Below, in pieces: positions 34,377-43,171 of a stretch of 64,000 nt of DNA. The notes beneath the pieces were generated by a model. It searched no databases, was not told where the DNA came from, and was given only the letters and a program-made list of their open reading frames with translations. Within the stretch, counting starts at the first letter, position 1, and each line of letters begins with the position of its first letter. The translations under genes and the position numbers were made by a program. This DNA comes from JBGRQA01 sp041725895. GTDB lineage: Bacteria; Bacteroidota; Bacteroidia; Bacteroidales; Marinifilaceae. The stretch covers positions 1 through 64,000 of the forward strand of contig JBGRQA010000030.1 of assembly GCA_041725895.1 (NCBI GenBank), read 5' to 3'.

Positions 34377-35099
34377 ATGAAGAAGATCACGATACAATTA
34401 ACCGCTTTTTTCGTAATTTTTATAAGTCTTTTAGGGACAGAAACTCTTTTTGCCCAGGGCCGGGTAGAAGTAAGCCCAAGTGTTACAACCCGTCATTACT
34501 GGCGCGGGATCATGGTTAGCAACTCCGCAAATTTTGAGATGGATATGAGCTACAAGACCGATAAATTTACTTTTGGAGCCTGGGGAGGTTATGCTTTCGA
34601 TAATACCTACTCGGAGTTTGATTTCCATATCGGCTACAAATTCAACGATTATGTGGATGTTGCCATCTGGGACTTGTATGCCAATCGCGACCGGGCTTCC
34701 ATTGACCAATACAATTACTTTGATTTTGATCGGGCCACTACCAATCATTTGATTGATGCAACTGTGAATTTCCACTTTGGAGAGAAGTTTCCGATGCGCA
34801 TGAGCGTAAGTACAATGCTATGGGGGCGCGACCTGGACGAGCATGGAAATCAGAACTACTCTACCTACCTGGAGTTTGGATACCCTGTGCAGTTGGCCGG
34901 TCACAAGGTTGATTTGTTTGCCGGGATGAATGTATTTGAAAACTGTGTATACGGGCAATCTACAGGATTTGTACATGTGGGAGCCACCGGGTACAAGACC
35001 ATCAAGATTACCGACCGTTTCTCCGTACCTGTTTGGGCCACTGTGGCTGTCAATCCCCAGGCAGAAACCGCTAATCTGATACTGGGGATTACTTTCTAG
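34377..35099 (+). CDS. TorF-family-like outer-membrane protein
   Basis: A 240-residue protein with a signal peptide ending TLFAQ (near residue 26), then a small beta-barrel. The start of the mature part, VEVSPSVTTRHYWRGIMVSNSANFEMDMSY, has the R/Y-W-R-G pattern of TorF-like putative porins, and the C-terminus is LILGITF, ending in Phe. No substrate can be assigned. It follows glpF by about 220 bases containing hairpins, so linkage to the glycerol system is uncertain. A bidirectional terminator follows. Confidence 0.7.
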   Translation: MKKITIQLTAFFVIFISLLGTETLFAQGRVEVSPSVTTRHYWRGIMVSNSANFEMDMSYKTDKFTFGAWGGYAFDNTYSEFDFHIGYKFNDYVDVAIWDLYANRDRASIDQYNYFDFDRATTNHLIDATVNFHFGEKFPMRMSVSTMLWGRDLDEHGNQNYSTYLEFGYPVQLAGHKVDLFAGMNVFENCVYGQSTGFVHVGATGYKTIKITDRFSVPVWATVAVNPQAETANLILGITF

Positions 35100-35161
35100 C
35101 AACTGTTTTGTATAGGAAAATCTACTGTTGTTTGAATAGAAAAATAGAAATGTTATGATAT

Positions 35162-35188
35162 AAAAAAGCCGGCATTGCCGGCTTTTTT
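35162..35188. terminator. Bidirectional terminator after the TorF-like gene
   Basis: AAAAAAGCCGGC (35162-35173) pairs with GCCGGCTTTTTT (35177-35188) around ATT. The A and T tracts make it work on both strands, suiting its place between convergent genes. The rest of 35100-35651 holds only the tandem repeat below and a hairpin of the type AGCACCC/GGGGTGCT at 35611-35630. Confidence 0.92.
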
Positions 35189-35444
35189 ATGGAATATAAT
35201 TTGTGAGAAAACGAAGGAGTCGAACAAAAATCAGCTTAATTATAATTTGAGGGTTTTGTTTAGTTGTAAGAGTTCTGCCGGAAAGAGTGAGGATGTATTG
35301 ATTAAAAATTCCATGTAACTGGCTGTTGTAAATACAGGCAAAGGGTTTCAATAGTTTGCCTGATGTTTTGGTTGTGTGTTTGGTTAAGAGGGAGTTGGAG
35401 GGATGTGCTCTTCCGTTTGAGATAGTAACAGAGTATTGATTCAA

Positions 35445-35592
35445 AAACTACCCGTTCCTTCGACCAAAACTACCTATTGTTTCGATCCAAACTACCCGTT
35501 CCTTCGACCAAAACTACCTGTTGTTTTGATCCAAACTACCCGTTCCTTCAACCAAAACTACCCGTTGTTTTAATCCAAACTACCCGTTCCTT
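35445..35592. repeat. Composite 44-bp tandem repeat (21 + 23 bases)
   Basis: Two alternating units: A, AAACTACCCGTTCCTTCGAC plus C (21 bases, starts 35445, 35489, 35533, partial 35577), and B, 23 bases beginning AAAACTACC and containing TGTTTCGATCC (starts 35466, 35510, 35554). The higher-order period is 44 bases, with three full periods and a partial fourth. It lies between the convergent torF-like and HU genes. Units differ by a few substitutions, mostly G to A in the last two copies. Confidence 0.9.
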
Positions 35593-35651
35593 TTATTAGA
35601 GTCACAAAAAAGCACCCGTTGGGGTGCTTTTCCTATTAAATGCATTGTAAA

Positions 35652-36053
35652 TTAATCTGCAGCCACAGGCACTTTGTTAACCTTTCTGAATTTCATTGTT
35701 TTGGTTAGTTCCTTCAATTCTTTTCCCGGGCGGAAACGAATGTTGGCTTGCTTAATGTGCGTTTCGTTGAATTCCTCTTCCGTGTCGGTACCCTCACAGT
35801 TGATGGTTACGTAAAGGCTGCCCAGTTCACCTAAACGCACAATACGTCCTTCTTTAAGTTCAAAAGAGATGGTTTCCATCAAGCCCATTATCACCGCATA
35901 GGCATCTGTTCTGCTAACTGTAGATGATGCAGCAATTCGTTGGCAGAGGTAATCCAAATCTGCTTCTTTCCCGTTTACTACGTTGGCGTAGTACTTTGGC
36001 TCAGCTTCGGGATTGCTGGGGTTCTTTTTACTTATAATCTTATATTCTGGCAT
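35652..36053 (-). CDS. HU-family DNA-binding protein (HU-HIG type)
   Basis: A 133-residue member of the Bacteroidetes HU-related family. It opens MPEYKIISKKNPSNPEAEPKYYANVV, has the helical region SRTDAYAVIMGLMETISFELKEGRIVRLGELGSLYVTI, and a basic beta arm around KQANIRFRPGKELKEL. These small proteins bind or bend DNA; the specific role is not known. Probably monocistronic, transcribed toward the tandem repeat. Confidence 0.9.
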   Translation of the reverse strand: MPEYKIISKKNPSNPEAEPKYYANVVNGKEADLDYLCQRIAASSTVSRTDAYAVIMGLMETISFELKEGRIVRLGELGSLYVTINCEGTDTEEEFNETHIKQANIRFRPGKELKELTKTMKFRKVNKVPVAAD

Positions 36054-36237
36054 AATCTTTTAATTTTAAGTTGAATAAAGATGATTTGAAGTAGTGCTGA
36101 ATAAATCCCAGCTTAGAGGAATTTATAGCGATTTTGGATGAGAAACCGTTATTTGCATTTCGGGAAATTTCCGGCCTCTTATCCCCAAAGGAGGTTAAGG
36201 ATGATTTCCTTTCACCTCCTTTCGGCACTCCCTTTGC

Positions 36238-36762
36238 TTATTTTTTTACGTAGATAACCTTAGATTTGCGCTCAATACCGTCGGCTAAAGCATAGAGATA
36301 CATTGCGGTTCTTAGTTGCTTTTCGCTAATTAGATTTCGGTTCTCTAAACTTTCGTGAATGGTTGAGATATCCGGAAGCTTGGGCAACTTTATTTTTTCT
36401 GCTGATTCCAGGATTGTATCAATGGGCACCTTCTTTGTCTTCAGATAGTTCTGTACCGACATTTTGATGTGCTGCTTGTAGTTTTCGTTCGAGAGGATTG
36501 CCTTTTTTCCCATTTCCGAAACATGTACTTCCTTCGAAATTCGATCTTGCTCCAGTAAATCCAAATCAATGGCAAGATTGGTAAGGCGTTTTAGCGTGTC
36601 GGCCTTCATGTAATCTTTCGCTTCATTTCCTGTTCCCGAAGTTTTAAACTCGTAGGTTTTCTCTTCCTGAATGGTTGTTGCAAGTGAAAATTTTGACGAC
36701 CACTGGTTTTGCCGATTGGCAATCTCAGTTAATTTCTTAAGTCTTGAAAACGTTGTTGCCAT
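36238..36762 (-). CDS. Hypothetical protein
   Basis: A 174-residue, soluble, charged and mostly helical protein. It begins MATTFSRLKKLTEIANRQNQ, and the middle contains ADTLKRLTNLAIDLDLLEQDRISKEVHVSEMGKKAILS, which reads like a winged-helix unit, ending in a basic KSKVIYVKK tail. I do not recognise a family. There is no signal peptide or membrane segment. A 9-bp inverted repeat, AAAGGAGGT/ACCTCCTTT (36187-36222), lies after its stop. It is divergent from the gene at 37167 and precedes the HU-HIG gene by 184 bases on the same strand. Confidence 0.7.
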   Translation of the reverse strand: MATTFSRLKKLTEIANRQNQWSSKFSLATTIQEEKTYEFKTSGTGNEAKDYMKADTLKRLTNLAIDLDLLEQDRISKEVHVSEMGKKAILSNENYKQHIKMSVQNYLKTKKVPIDTILESAEKIKLPKLPDISTIHESLENRNLISEKQLRTAMYLYALADGIERKSKVIYVKK

Positions 36763-37154
36763 AATTATTAAAGAATTTTATTAGTATTAATTGTTATCAA
36801 TCCCCCTTTATTTATGGGATTGATAGATTGGATTCGATGATATTTGTGCTTAAAATCCAGTGTGTTATATAAATTTATGAAAAAAATATTATTAAAGAAT
36901 AATTTATTTTAACGGAATTTTTTCTTTTTTTCTTGAGAAAGAATTTGTTCAATCAACCACATGTTTTAGAACTCCTGATATTGCCGGGAAAGGCTAATAT
37001 TGATTTTGTAATGAGAGGTTTGTGTTCTTTACTTGATTGCAGAGTAGATGAACAGATCTCTTAAACGGATTTCTTTCTTCTCAAATTCATGGTTTTGTTG
37101 TTAGGTTGGTAATTGTTCTGGCAAAAGATTATTTATCATTTTCTCCAACTTGGC
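36763..37154. other. Divergent intergenic region
   Basis: About 390 AT-rich bases between two divergently transcribed hypothetical genes. No gene, repeat or clear hairpin is visible. It must contain the promoters of both genes; only the rightward one is recognisable (37155-37162). Confidence 0.5.
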
Positions 37155-37162
37155 TATCTTTG
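37155..37162 (+). promoter_or_regulatory. -7 box directly in front of a start codon
   Basis: TATCTTTG matches TAnnTTTG and ends only four bases before the ATG at 37167. Transcription would start at or next to the ATG, giving a leaderless mRNA. The base run 20 upstream is TTTA rather than TTTG. Confidence 0.5.
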
Positions 37163-37166
37163 TAAA

Positions 37167-37664
37167 ATGGACAAGGAAAAAACAGAACAGGAAAAGCGAT
37201 TCATTAAGAAGATTTTTATTGAAGAGATAGGCCGACTGCAAGAGGAAGGTTTCCATTTCTTCTCATTTATACTTATGGGACAGGCTATTGAGGCCTTGGG
37301 AAGTTTTTTGGATCAAAAACCATTAAAGGCTCGGGCTCAATCCAGTAAACGATTTTCCAAATCCTTGAACCTGGTTATGGGGTACAAATATCGTAAGGTT
37401 AACCAGGATCATTGGTTTTACGATAAATTTCGTAACCAGTTGACCCACTCTTTTGTTCCCAGTAAATCATTGTTACTCACCCATCGGGCCCAAAAGCCAG
37501 AGGGGGTGGAGCATCTGCAGTGGCTCGACGATCGATTGGTATTGGTCGCTGAAGATATGTACGAGGATTTGGTAAATGGGTGCTACAAACTGTTTCGCAT
37601 GATCGATAAGGGGGAAGTGAAGGTAAAGCGTATTGCAGCCTCTCCCGAGGAATTAGGTATGTAA
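37167..37664 (+). CDS. Hypothetical protein
   Basis: A 165-residue soluble protein beginning MDKEKTEQEKRFIKKIFIEE. It contains a helix-rich stretch GFHFFSFILMGQAIEALGSFLD and conserved-looking FRNQLTHSFVPSKSLLLTHR, which resembles HEPN-like folds in layout (RNxLxH pattern: R-N-Q-L-T-H), though that is only suggestive. The ATG at 37167 is preferred over an in-frame upstream TTG because the promoter box ends at 37162. It precedes the DUF2520-kdsC-ubiA-maf block by 116 bases. No function is assigned. Confidence 0.7.
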   Translation: MDKEKTEQEKRFIKKIFIEEIGRLQEEGFHFFSFILMGQAIEALGSFLDQKPLKARAQSSKRFSKSLNLVMGYKYRKVNQDHWFYDKFRNQLTHSFVPSKSLLLTHRAQKPEGVEHLQWLDDRLVLVAEDMYEDLVNGCYKLFRMIDKGEVKVKRIAASPEELGM

Positions 37665-37780
37665 TTATTAATTTGTAGTGTATAATGGTTAATTGGATTT
37701 GTAAACCAGTGTGGTTAAGAGGGGACACGACAGGTCGTATCCAATTTTCCATCACAGCGTAAACTGACATTTATAGGATA

Positions 37781-38569
37781 ATGAACGTAGATAGCATCCA
37801 AAAAATCGTTTTTATAGGCGCCGGGAACCTGGCGACTCACCTGTCGCAAGCATTGTTTCGGGCGGGTTTGCCCATTGCACAGGTGTACAGCCGTACCGAA
37901 AGCTCGGCCCGTTCCCTGGCCGAGCGGTTGAATGCCCGTTGTACTTGCAGCATAGACGAGATTGACAGGGATGCCGATCTCTATTTTCTGGCTCTAAGTG
38001 ATAAGGCTCTGGTTCCGGTTCTGGAGCAATTGAAGCCTACGCGCGGGATTTTTTTGCATACGGCAGGTAGTTTGCCCATGAAGGTTTTGCAACCTTTTTC
38101 AAAATTGTACGGAGTGTTCTATCCCTTGCAAACTTTTTCAAAAAAGAGGGAAGTGGATTTTAGCCGGATTCCGGTTTGTGTGGAGGCCTGTAACGAGGAG
38201 TTGAAAGCCTTGTTGCTCGATTTGGGGAGGAGAATCTCCGATAAAGTGAGTGAGGTATCTTCCGAACAAAGAGGACAGTTGCATTTGGCTGCCGTTTTTA
38301 CCTGTAATTTCACCAATCACATGTACAGCATTGGGCAGGAGTTATTACAGGACCAAAATCTCGATTTCGAGATGCTTCAACCCCTAATTATGGAGACGGC
38401 CGCAAAGGTTCAAACAATGGAGCCAAGGAATGCCCAAACAGGTCCTGCAATTCGGTTCGACGAACAAATTATTAAAAAGCAGGAAGCTGCTTTGAAACAA
38501 TATCCCATATTCCAAAAATTGTATAGATTTGTGAGTGAAAGTATTCATAAAATGCATTCGAAGAACTAG
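37781..38569 (+). CDS. Rossmann-like and DUF2520 domain protein
   Basis: A 262-residue protein. The N-terminal NAD(P)-type Rossmann fold is shown by KIVFIGAGNLATHLSQALFRAG (near residue 8). The C-terminal DUF2520 half contains LHLAAVFTCNFTNHMYSIGQELL and a conserved end segment TGPAIRFDEQIIKKQEAAL. The family resembles ketopantoate reductase / F420-NADP reductase in fold, but its substrate is not known. It is the first gene of a block common in Bacteroidales: DUF2520, KdsC-type phosphatase, UbiA, Maf. Confidence 0.88.
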   Translation: MNVDSIQKIVFIGAGNLATHLSQALFRAGLPIAQVYSRTESSARSLAERLNARCTCSIDEIDRDADLYFLALSDKALVPVLEQLKPTRGIFLHTAGSLPMKVLQPFSKLYGVFYPLQTFSKKREVDFSRIPVCVEACNEELKALLLDLGRRISDKVSEVSSEQRGQLHLAAVFTCNFTNHMYSIGQELLQDQNLDFEMLQPLIMETAAKVQTMEPRNAQTGPAIRFDEQIIKKQEAALKQYPIFQKLYRFVSESIHKMHSKN

Positions 38570-38617
38570 AATGTATTTTGTTTTTTTAACGACATAATAA
38601 TCAGAAGAATAAATTAT

Positions 38618-39145
38618 ATGGCTTTTTTTAAGGAAGATTTAATGAAGGTGAAAGCCTTTATTTTTGATGTGGATGGAGTGCTGTCCAATGAGTGTATTAC
38701 TATCGATTCGGATGGGGAGTTGTTACGGACAGCTAATACTAAAGATGGATATGCCATTCAATATGCCGTTAAAAAAGGATATCCCATAGCCATTATTACC
38801 GGGGGAAAGTCCGATGCCGTAGAAATGCGCTATAGAGGGCTGGGAGTAAAGGATATGTATATGGCTTCGAAGGATAAGATCAAAGATTTTGAGGATTTTA
38901 TTGGAAAGCATAATCTGGATCCCGATACCATTATGTATATGGGAGATGATTTACCCGACTTTGAAGTGATGCAACGAATCGGGATACCAACCTGTCCGGC
39001 CAATGCAGTGGAGCAGATCAAAGCCATTTCGTCCTATATTTCCGATAAGGAGGGAGGACATGGTTGTGTGAGAGATGTAGTAGAGCAAGTATTGCGTGCT
39101 CATGGGCAGTGGATGGATGCGGAAATGAAAGTACAAAGCATTTAA
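38618..39145 (+). CDS. kdsC: HAD-family 3-deoxy-D-manno-octulosonate 8-phosphate phosphatase
   Basis: A 175-residue HAD-IIIA phosphatase of the KdsC type. Catalytic loop FIFDVDGVLSNE has the nucleophile Asp17 and acid Asp19; ITGGKS is motif II, and MGDDLPDFEVMQRIG is the Mg-binding motif. KdsC makes free KDO for lipopolysaccharide core. An alternative start at Met9 is possible. It lies 48 bases after the DUF2520 gene. Confidence 0.85.
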   Translation: MAFFKEDLMKVKAFIFDVDGVLSNECITIDSDGELLRTANTKDGYAIQYAVKKGYPIAIITGGKSDAVEMRYRGLGVKDMYMASKDKIKDFEDFIGKHNLDPDTIMYMGDDLPDFEVMQRIGIPTCPANAVEQIKAISSYISDKEGGHGCVRDVVEQVLRAHGQWMDAEMKVQSI

Positions 39146-39148
39146 ACT

Positions 39149-39230
39149 AGCTTCAAGCTGAGAGATACAAGTTTTCAGCCTGGACGGTTTTATTTTATAG
39201 CTTGTAGCTTGATGCTAGTAGCTTAAAGCG
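39149..39230. repeat. Degenerate AGCTTGAAGCT-type intergenic repeat
   Basis: A string of related words (CTAGCTTCAAGCTGAG, TAGCTTGTAGCTTGATGC, TAGTAGCTTAAAGC) with overlapping short palindromes, between kdsC and ubiA. A similar short run (AAAGCTTGCTACTAGAAGCT) lies at 47819-47838. Probably low-complexity intergenic DNA. Confidence 0.45.
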
Positions 39231-39280
39231 TTTTTTGAGAATAGTACCAATTGTTAATTTTTGCAAAGAAATATCTTGAT

Positions 39281-40237
39281 ATGAACTATTTGAAGCTCAT
39301 GCGATTGCCAAATTTGATTATTATTGCCCTCACCATGTATGTGATGCGCTATTGCATTATTCGGCCGATTCTGGCAATTAACGATATGAAGCTTCAGTTG
39401 TCCGATCTTAATTTTTTGATACTGGTACTTTCTGTATGCTGTATGTCGGCTGCCGGGTATGTTATCAACGATTATTTTGATACCAAAGCGGATCGTCTTA
39501 ACAGTAAGAAGGTGATCGTGGGATCGAGTGTTACCCGTCGAAAGGCCATGGCCCTGCATACAGTTCTCAATTTTTGCTCCATTCTTTTGGGTGGTTATAT
39601 TTCCTGGTATATTGGGTATTGGCAATTCGTGTTTATCTATATCATGGCCAGTGGAATACTCTGGTTCTATTCCACCTCCTATAAATATCATTTCCTTTTG
39701 GGGAGTGTTTTGGTTTCTTTGTTAACTGCAACCATACCATTTATGGTGGTGGTATTTGAGATCCCAATGTTGAACAAGGCTTATGCCGAGGTATTGCTGG
39801 CTTCCAAAACCAATTTCAACTACTTGTTGTATTGGGTGGGGGCTTTTTCGTTTTTCGCTTTTGTTGGAATGCTTATTGGGCAGTTTCTTCGCGACATGGG
39901 GGCTTTACCCGGCGATCGCGAAATTAACAGAAGAAGCTTGCCCCTTGTTCTTGGATGGAATGCTGCCAAGTTTGTAATTGTTAGCCTTTCGGTGCTGCTT
40001 TGTGGAGCATTGGGCATTATCTGGTACCGGTACCTGAATGCTCCTTTCGACAGCATTACGCCATGGTATTTTGGCGGTTTAATCATCTTTCCCCTGTTGT
40101 TGATGAGTTATTACGTGTCCCGTTATAACGAATCACCTAAAATAAAAGGCTGTGTTTCCCTACTTCGGTGGGTAATGCTGGCCGGTATATCCTACTCTTT
40201 CGTCGTGTATTATATCATGACCAGTAAATTAGGATAA
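39281..40237 (+). CDS. UbiA prenyltransferase (geranylgeranylglycerol-phosphate geranylgeranyltransferase-like)
   Basis: A 318-residue membrane protein with about eight helices. The first aspartate-rich motif reads INDYFDTKADRLNSKK (near residue 70), and the second region is RDMGALPGDREINRRSLPLVLG. UbiA enzymes attach prenyl chains to an acceptor; this subgroup in Bacteroidota is usually labelled geranylgeranylglycerol-phosphate geranylgeranyltransferase, but the true acceptor is unproven. The ATG at 39281 is chosen because it opens MNYLKLMRLPNLIIIA, the normal family start. Confidence 0.87.
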   Translation: MNYLKLMRLPNLIIIALTMYVMRYCIIRPILAINDMKLQLSDLNFLILVLSVCCMSAAGYVINDYFDTKADRLNSKKVIVGSSVTRRKAMALHTVLNFCSILLGGYISWYIGYWQFVFIYIMASGILWFYSTSYKYHFLLGSVLVSLLTATIPFMVVVFEIPMLNKAYAEVLLASKTNFNYLLYWVGAFSFFAFVGMLIGQFLRDMGALPGDREINRRSLPLVLGWNAAKFVIVSLSVLLCGALGIIWYRYLNAPFDSITPWYFGGLIIFPLLLMSYYVSRYNESPKIKGCVSLLRWVMLAGISYSFVVYYIMTSKLG

Positions 40238-40277
40238 GAATTAAGTATGGTTTATCAATAAGCTATTCGTAAAAAAA

Positions 40278-40859
40278 ATGATTTTAGACAATCTAAAGAA
40301 ATACAATATAATCCTAGCATCTCAATCTCCTCGTCGACATCAAATGTTGAAGGAGTTGGGACTGACTTTTGAAATTCGTACCAAAGATGTAGAGGAGGTT
40401 TATCCCGAACATTTGGAGGCGGAGGAAGTTCCCGTATATCTTGCGGAATTAAAGGCAGAAGCTTTTGTTTCCGATTTACAGGATGATGAATTGGTAATCA
40501 CTGCCGATACAGTTGTGTGTTTGGGTGATCAGATACTAGGTAAACCGGCTGACCGACAAGAGGCTTTCGATATGATTCGGGGATTGTCGGGATGTTCTCA
40601 CCGGGTGATTAGTGGAGTTTGTTTGATGAGTAAAGAGAAGAAGGTTGCCTTTCCTGCCATAACTCATGTGCATTTCAAGGAGCTGAGTGATGAGGAAATC
40701 AACTACTACATTGATACCTACAAGCCTTTTGACAAAGCCGGAGCCTACGGTATTCAGGAGTGGATCGGCTTTGTTGGCATTGATTCCATAGAAGGTTCCT
40801 ACTTTAATGTTGTAGGTTTGCCTATTCAACGGCTTTATGAGGAGCTGAAAAAATTCTAA
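40278..40859 (+). CDS. maf: Maf-like nucleoside-triphosphate pyrophosphatase
   Basis: A 193-residue Maf-family enzyme. Motifs ILASQSPRRHQMLKELGL (residues 14-31), ITADTVVCLGDQILGKP and SGCSHRVISGVCL are all present, as is FDKAGAYGIQEW near the end. Family members hydrolyse non-canonical or canonical nucleotides (dTTP/UTP and modified forms). It is the last gene of the DUF2520-kdsC-ubiA-maf block; the peptidase that follows has a 39-base gap. Confidence 0.94.
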   Translation: MILDNLKKYNIILASQSPRRHQMLKELGLTFEIRTKDVEEVYPEHLEAEEVPVYLAELKAEAFVSDLQDDELVITADTVVCLGDQILGKPADRQEAFDMIRGLSGCSHRVISGVCLMSKEKKVAFPAITHVHFKELSDEEINYYIDTYKPFDKAGAYGIQEWIGFVGIDSIEGSYFNVVGLPIQRLYEELKKF

Positions 40860-40898
40860 CCTAACTTAAAAATTAAATAACAACTTAAACTTTAAACC

Positions 40899-43085
40899 AT
40901 GTTTAAAAAAGCGACACTACTACTGGTTTTGTCCATGATTGTAGGGCTTACTCAAACGAGGGCCGATGAAGGGATGTGGATTCCGATGTTACTGAAGAAA
41001 TACAACATCGAAGATATGCAGAAAGCCGGTTTTAAGCTAACTGCTGAAGATATTTACAGTATCAACCAGGCATGTTTGAAAGATGCTGTGGTAGGATTGG
41101 GGCGAGCAGGAAGACCTTTTCGTCACTTCTGTACCGGGGAGTTGATTTCCGACAAGGGCTTGATGATTACCAACCATCACTGTGGCTACGGTGCAATTCA
41201 GTCACACTCTTCTTTGGAGCATGATTACCTAAAGGATGGTTTTTGGGCTATGAACCTTGAGGAGGAGCTGGCCAACGAAGGCATCACCGCTTCTTTCCTG
41301 ATTCGTATGGACGATGTTACCGCAAAGGTATTGGAGAACATTACCGACGATATGGAAGAGGCCAAGCGCGAGAAGCAGATTGCTGCCAATATTGCCAAAC
41401 TGGAGAAAGAAGCCGAAGAGGGCACAGAGTACCGTGCGAACATTAAGGCTTACTTTGCCGGAAACCAGTATTTCCTTTCGGTATATCATATCTACAAGGA
41501 TGTTCGTTTAGTGGGTGCACCTCCTTCCGCTATCGGTAAATTTGGTGGAGATACCGATAACTGGATGTGGCCACGTCATACCGGTGATTTCTCTATGTTC
41601 CGTATCTATGCAGATAAGGATAATAAGCCTGCGAAATACTCAAAGGACAATGTTCCCTTGAAGCCAAAGCAGTCGTTCAAAATCTCTCTGAAGGGTGTGA
41701 ACGAAGGTGATTTCACAATGGTATTCGGATATCCGGGTACAACTACTGAGTACCTGACTTCCTATGCATTGGACATGATGACCAAAGTGGACAATCCTCA
41801 CAAAATTAAGATCCGTACCAAAAAACTGGATTTAATGCGTGCAGATATGGATGCTTCTCCTTTGGTTCGTATTCAGTACTCCGCAAAGTATGCAGGTGTT
41901 GCCAACTCATGGAAAAGATGGCAGGGGGAGATCAAAGGTTTGAAGCGATTGAATGCAATTGCTAAAAAGCAGGAGTTGGAGAAACAGTACAATACCTGGG
42001 CTAATTCTACGCCTGAGTTGAAGGCTAAATATGCTGGTGTTTTGGAAACTGCCAAAGCCATTTACGAGGAGTTGACTCCTTACAGTCTGGCTCGCGATTA
42101 TGCTACCGAAGCAGGTTTACGTGGCGCAGAGGCTATTGATCTTGCCTTGGATTTCCGTAAATTGGTCGAATTGTCCAAGGAGAAAGGCAAAGAGGAAGAA
42201 GTGAAGGCGGAAGTAGCCAAACTGCAGAAAGGTGGCAAGAAATTCTTTAAGAACTATAACCTTCCTACCGATCGCAAGCTAATGGCTGCTTTGTTGAAGA
42301 TGTACAATGAAAACATCGAAGCGAAATTCCTTCCGGATGCTTTCGAAGAGGTGAACAAAAAATACAAAGGCGATTTCAATGCTTATGCTCAAAAGGCATA
42401 CGAAAAGTCGGTATTTGTTGATGCAGCCAGAATTGAAAGCTTCCTGAACGAGTACAAGACTTCAGCTTACAAGAAGATTGAGAAGGATCCGGTTTATCGG
42501 ATGGCTATAAGTATTCGTGAGCTGTATAGCGTTAAAATCTATCCTAAGTACTCGGAACTGTCGCGCAAAGCTTCCAAGTTGCAAAGAACTTACCTGGCTG
42601 GTTTGATGCTGATGCAGAAGGACAAGGTATTCTATCCTGATGCGAATTCAACCCTGCGTGTACACTTTGGTAAGGTTGCTGGTTATTCACCTAAGGATGC
42701 GGTTACTTACAAGCATTATACTACTCTAACCGGTATTATCGAAAAGGACAATCCTGAGATTTTCGATTATGATGTACCTGAGAAGATGAAGGAATTGTAT
42801 GCCAAAAAGGATTTTGGCCGTTACGCAGTGAATGGTGATGTTCCGGTTTGTTTTGTAGCTACCAACCATACTACCGGAGGTAACTCAGGTAGCCCTGTGC
42901 TGAATGCTAAGGGGGAGTTAATTGGTTTGAACTTCGACCGTGCATGGGAAGGTGTAATGTCCGATTTGATGTACGATCCTAGCATTTGTCGTAATGTTAC
43001 TCTTGACATTCGCTATGCCTTGTTTGTAATCGATAAGCTTGCAGGTGCGGGTTACCTGTTGGATGAGATGAATATCGTAGAGTAG
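40899..43085 (+). CDS. S46-family dipeptidyl-peptidase, DPP11-like
   Basis: A 728-residue periplasmic serine peptidase with a signal peptide (to about residue 22, TQTRA). The S46 hallmarks are TNHHCGYGAIQ with the catalytic His (93/94), GDTDNWMWPRHTGDF with the catalytic Asp region, and TTGGNSGSP with Ser663. Eighteen residues after the serine is Arg681 (NFDRAWEG). In Porphyromonas enzymes, Arg at that position marks DPP11 (Asp/Glu at P1), whereas Gly marks DPP7 (hydrophobic P1). So an acidic dipeptide-releasing specificity is predicted. It feeds peptide catabolism in asaccharolytic or proteolytic growth. Confidence 0.92.
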   Translation: MFKKATLLLVLSMIVGLTQTRADEGMWIPMLLKKYNIEDMQKAGFKLTAEDIYSINQACLKDAVVGLGRAGRPFRHFCTGELISDKGLMITNHHCGYGAIQSHSSLEHDYLKDGFWAMNLEEELANEGITASFLIRMDDVTAKVLENITDDMEEAKREKQIAANIAKLEKEAEEGTEYRANIKAYFAGNQYFLSVYHIYKDVRLVGAPPSAIGKFGGDTDNWMWPRHTGDFSMFRIYADKDNKPAKYSKDNVPLKPKQSFKISLKGVNEGDFTMVFGYPGTTTEYLTSYALDMMTKVDNPHKIKIRTKKLDLMRADMDASPLVRIQYSAKYAGVANSWKRWQGEIKGLKRLNAIAKKQELEKQYNTWANSTPELKAKYAGVLETAKAIYEELTPYSLARDYATEAGLRGAEAIDLALDFRKLVELSKEKGKEEEVKAEVAKLQKGGKKFFKNYNLPTDRKLMAALLKMYNENIEAKFLPDAFEEVNKKYKGDFNAYAQKAYEKSVFVDAARIESFLNEYKTSAYKKIEKDPVYRMAISIRELYSVKIYPKYSELSRKASKLQRTYLAGLMLMQKDKVFYPDANSTLRVHFGKVAGYSPKDAVTYKHYTTLTGIIEKDNPEIFDYDVPEKMKELYAKKDFGRYAVNGDVPVCFVATNHTTGGNSGSPVLNAKGELIGLNFDRAWEGVMSDLMYDPSICRNVTLDIRYALFVIDKLAGAGYLLDEMNIVE

Positions 43086-43138
43086 GGGTAGAATATATCC
43101 TGACAGATCTCAGCGATTACATTGAAGATATAATAAAG

Positions 43139-43171
43139 AAAAAGCTTCGTCCATTGGACGAAGCTTTTTTT
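43139..43171 (+). terminator. Terminator after the S46 peptidase
   Basis: GCTTCGTCC (43144-43152) pairs with GGACGAAGC (43156-43164) around ATT, extended by A/T tracts on both sides, so it can act in both directions. The rest of the gap to 43364 shows no feature, and this is the one convergent junction here without a tandem array. Confidence 0.92.

Noticed and set aside
36040..36228. Small minus-strand frame between two genes
   Set aside because: It overlaps the HU-HIG start, has no ribosome-binding context and reads through an inverted repeat.
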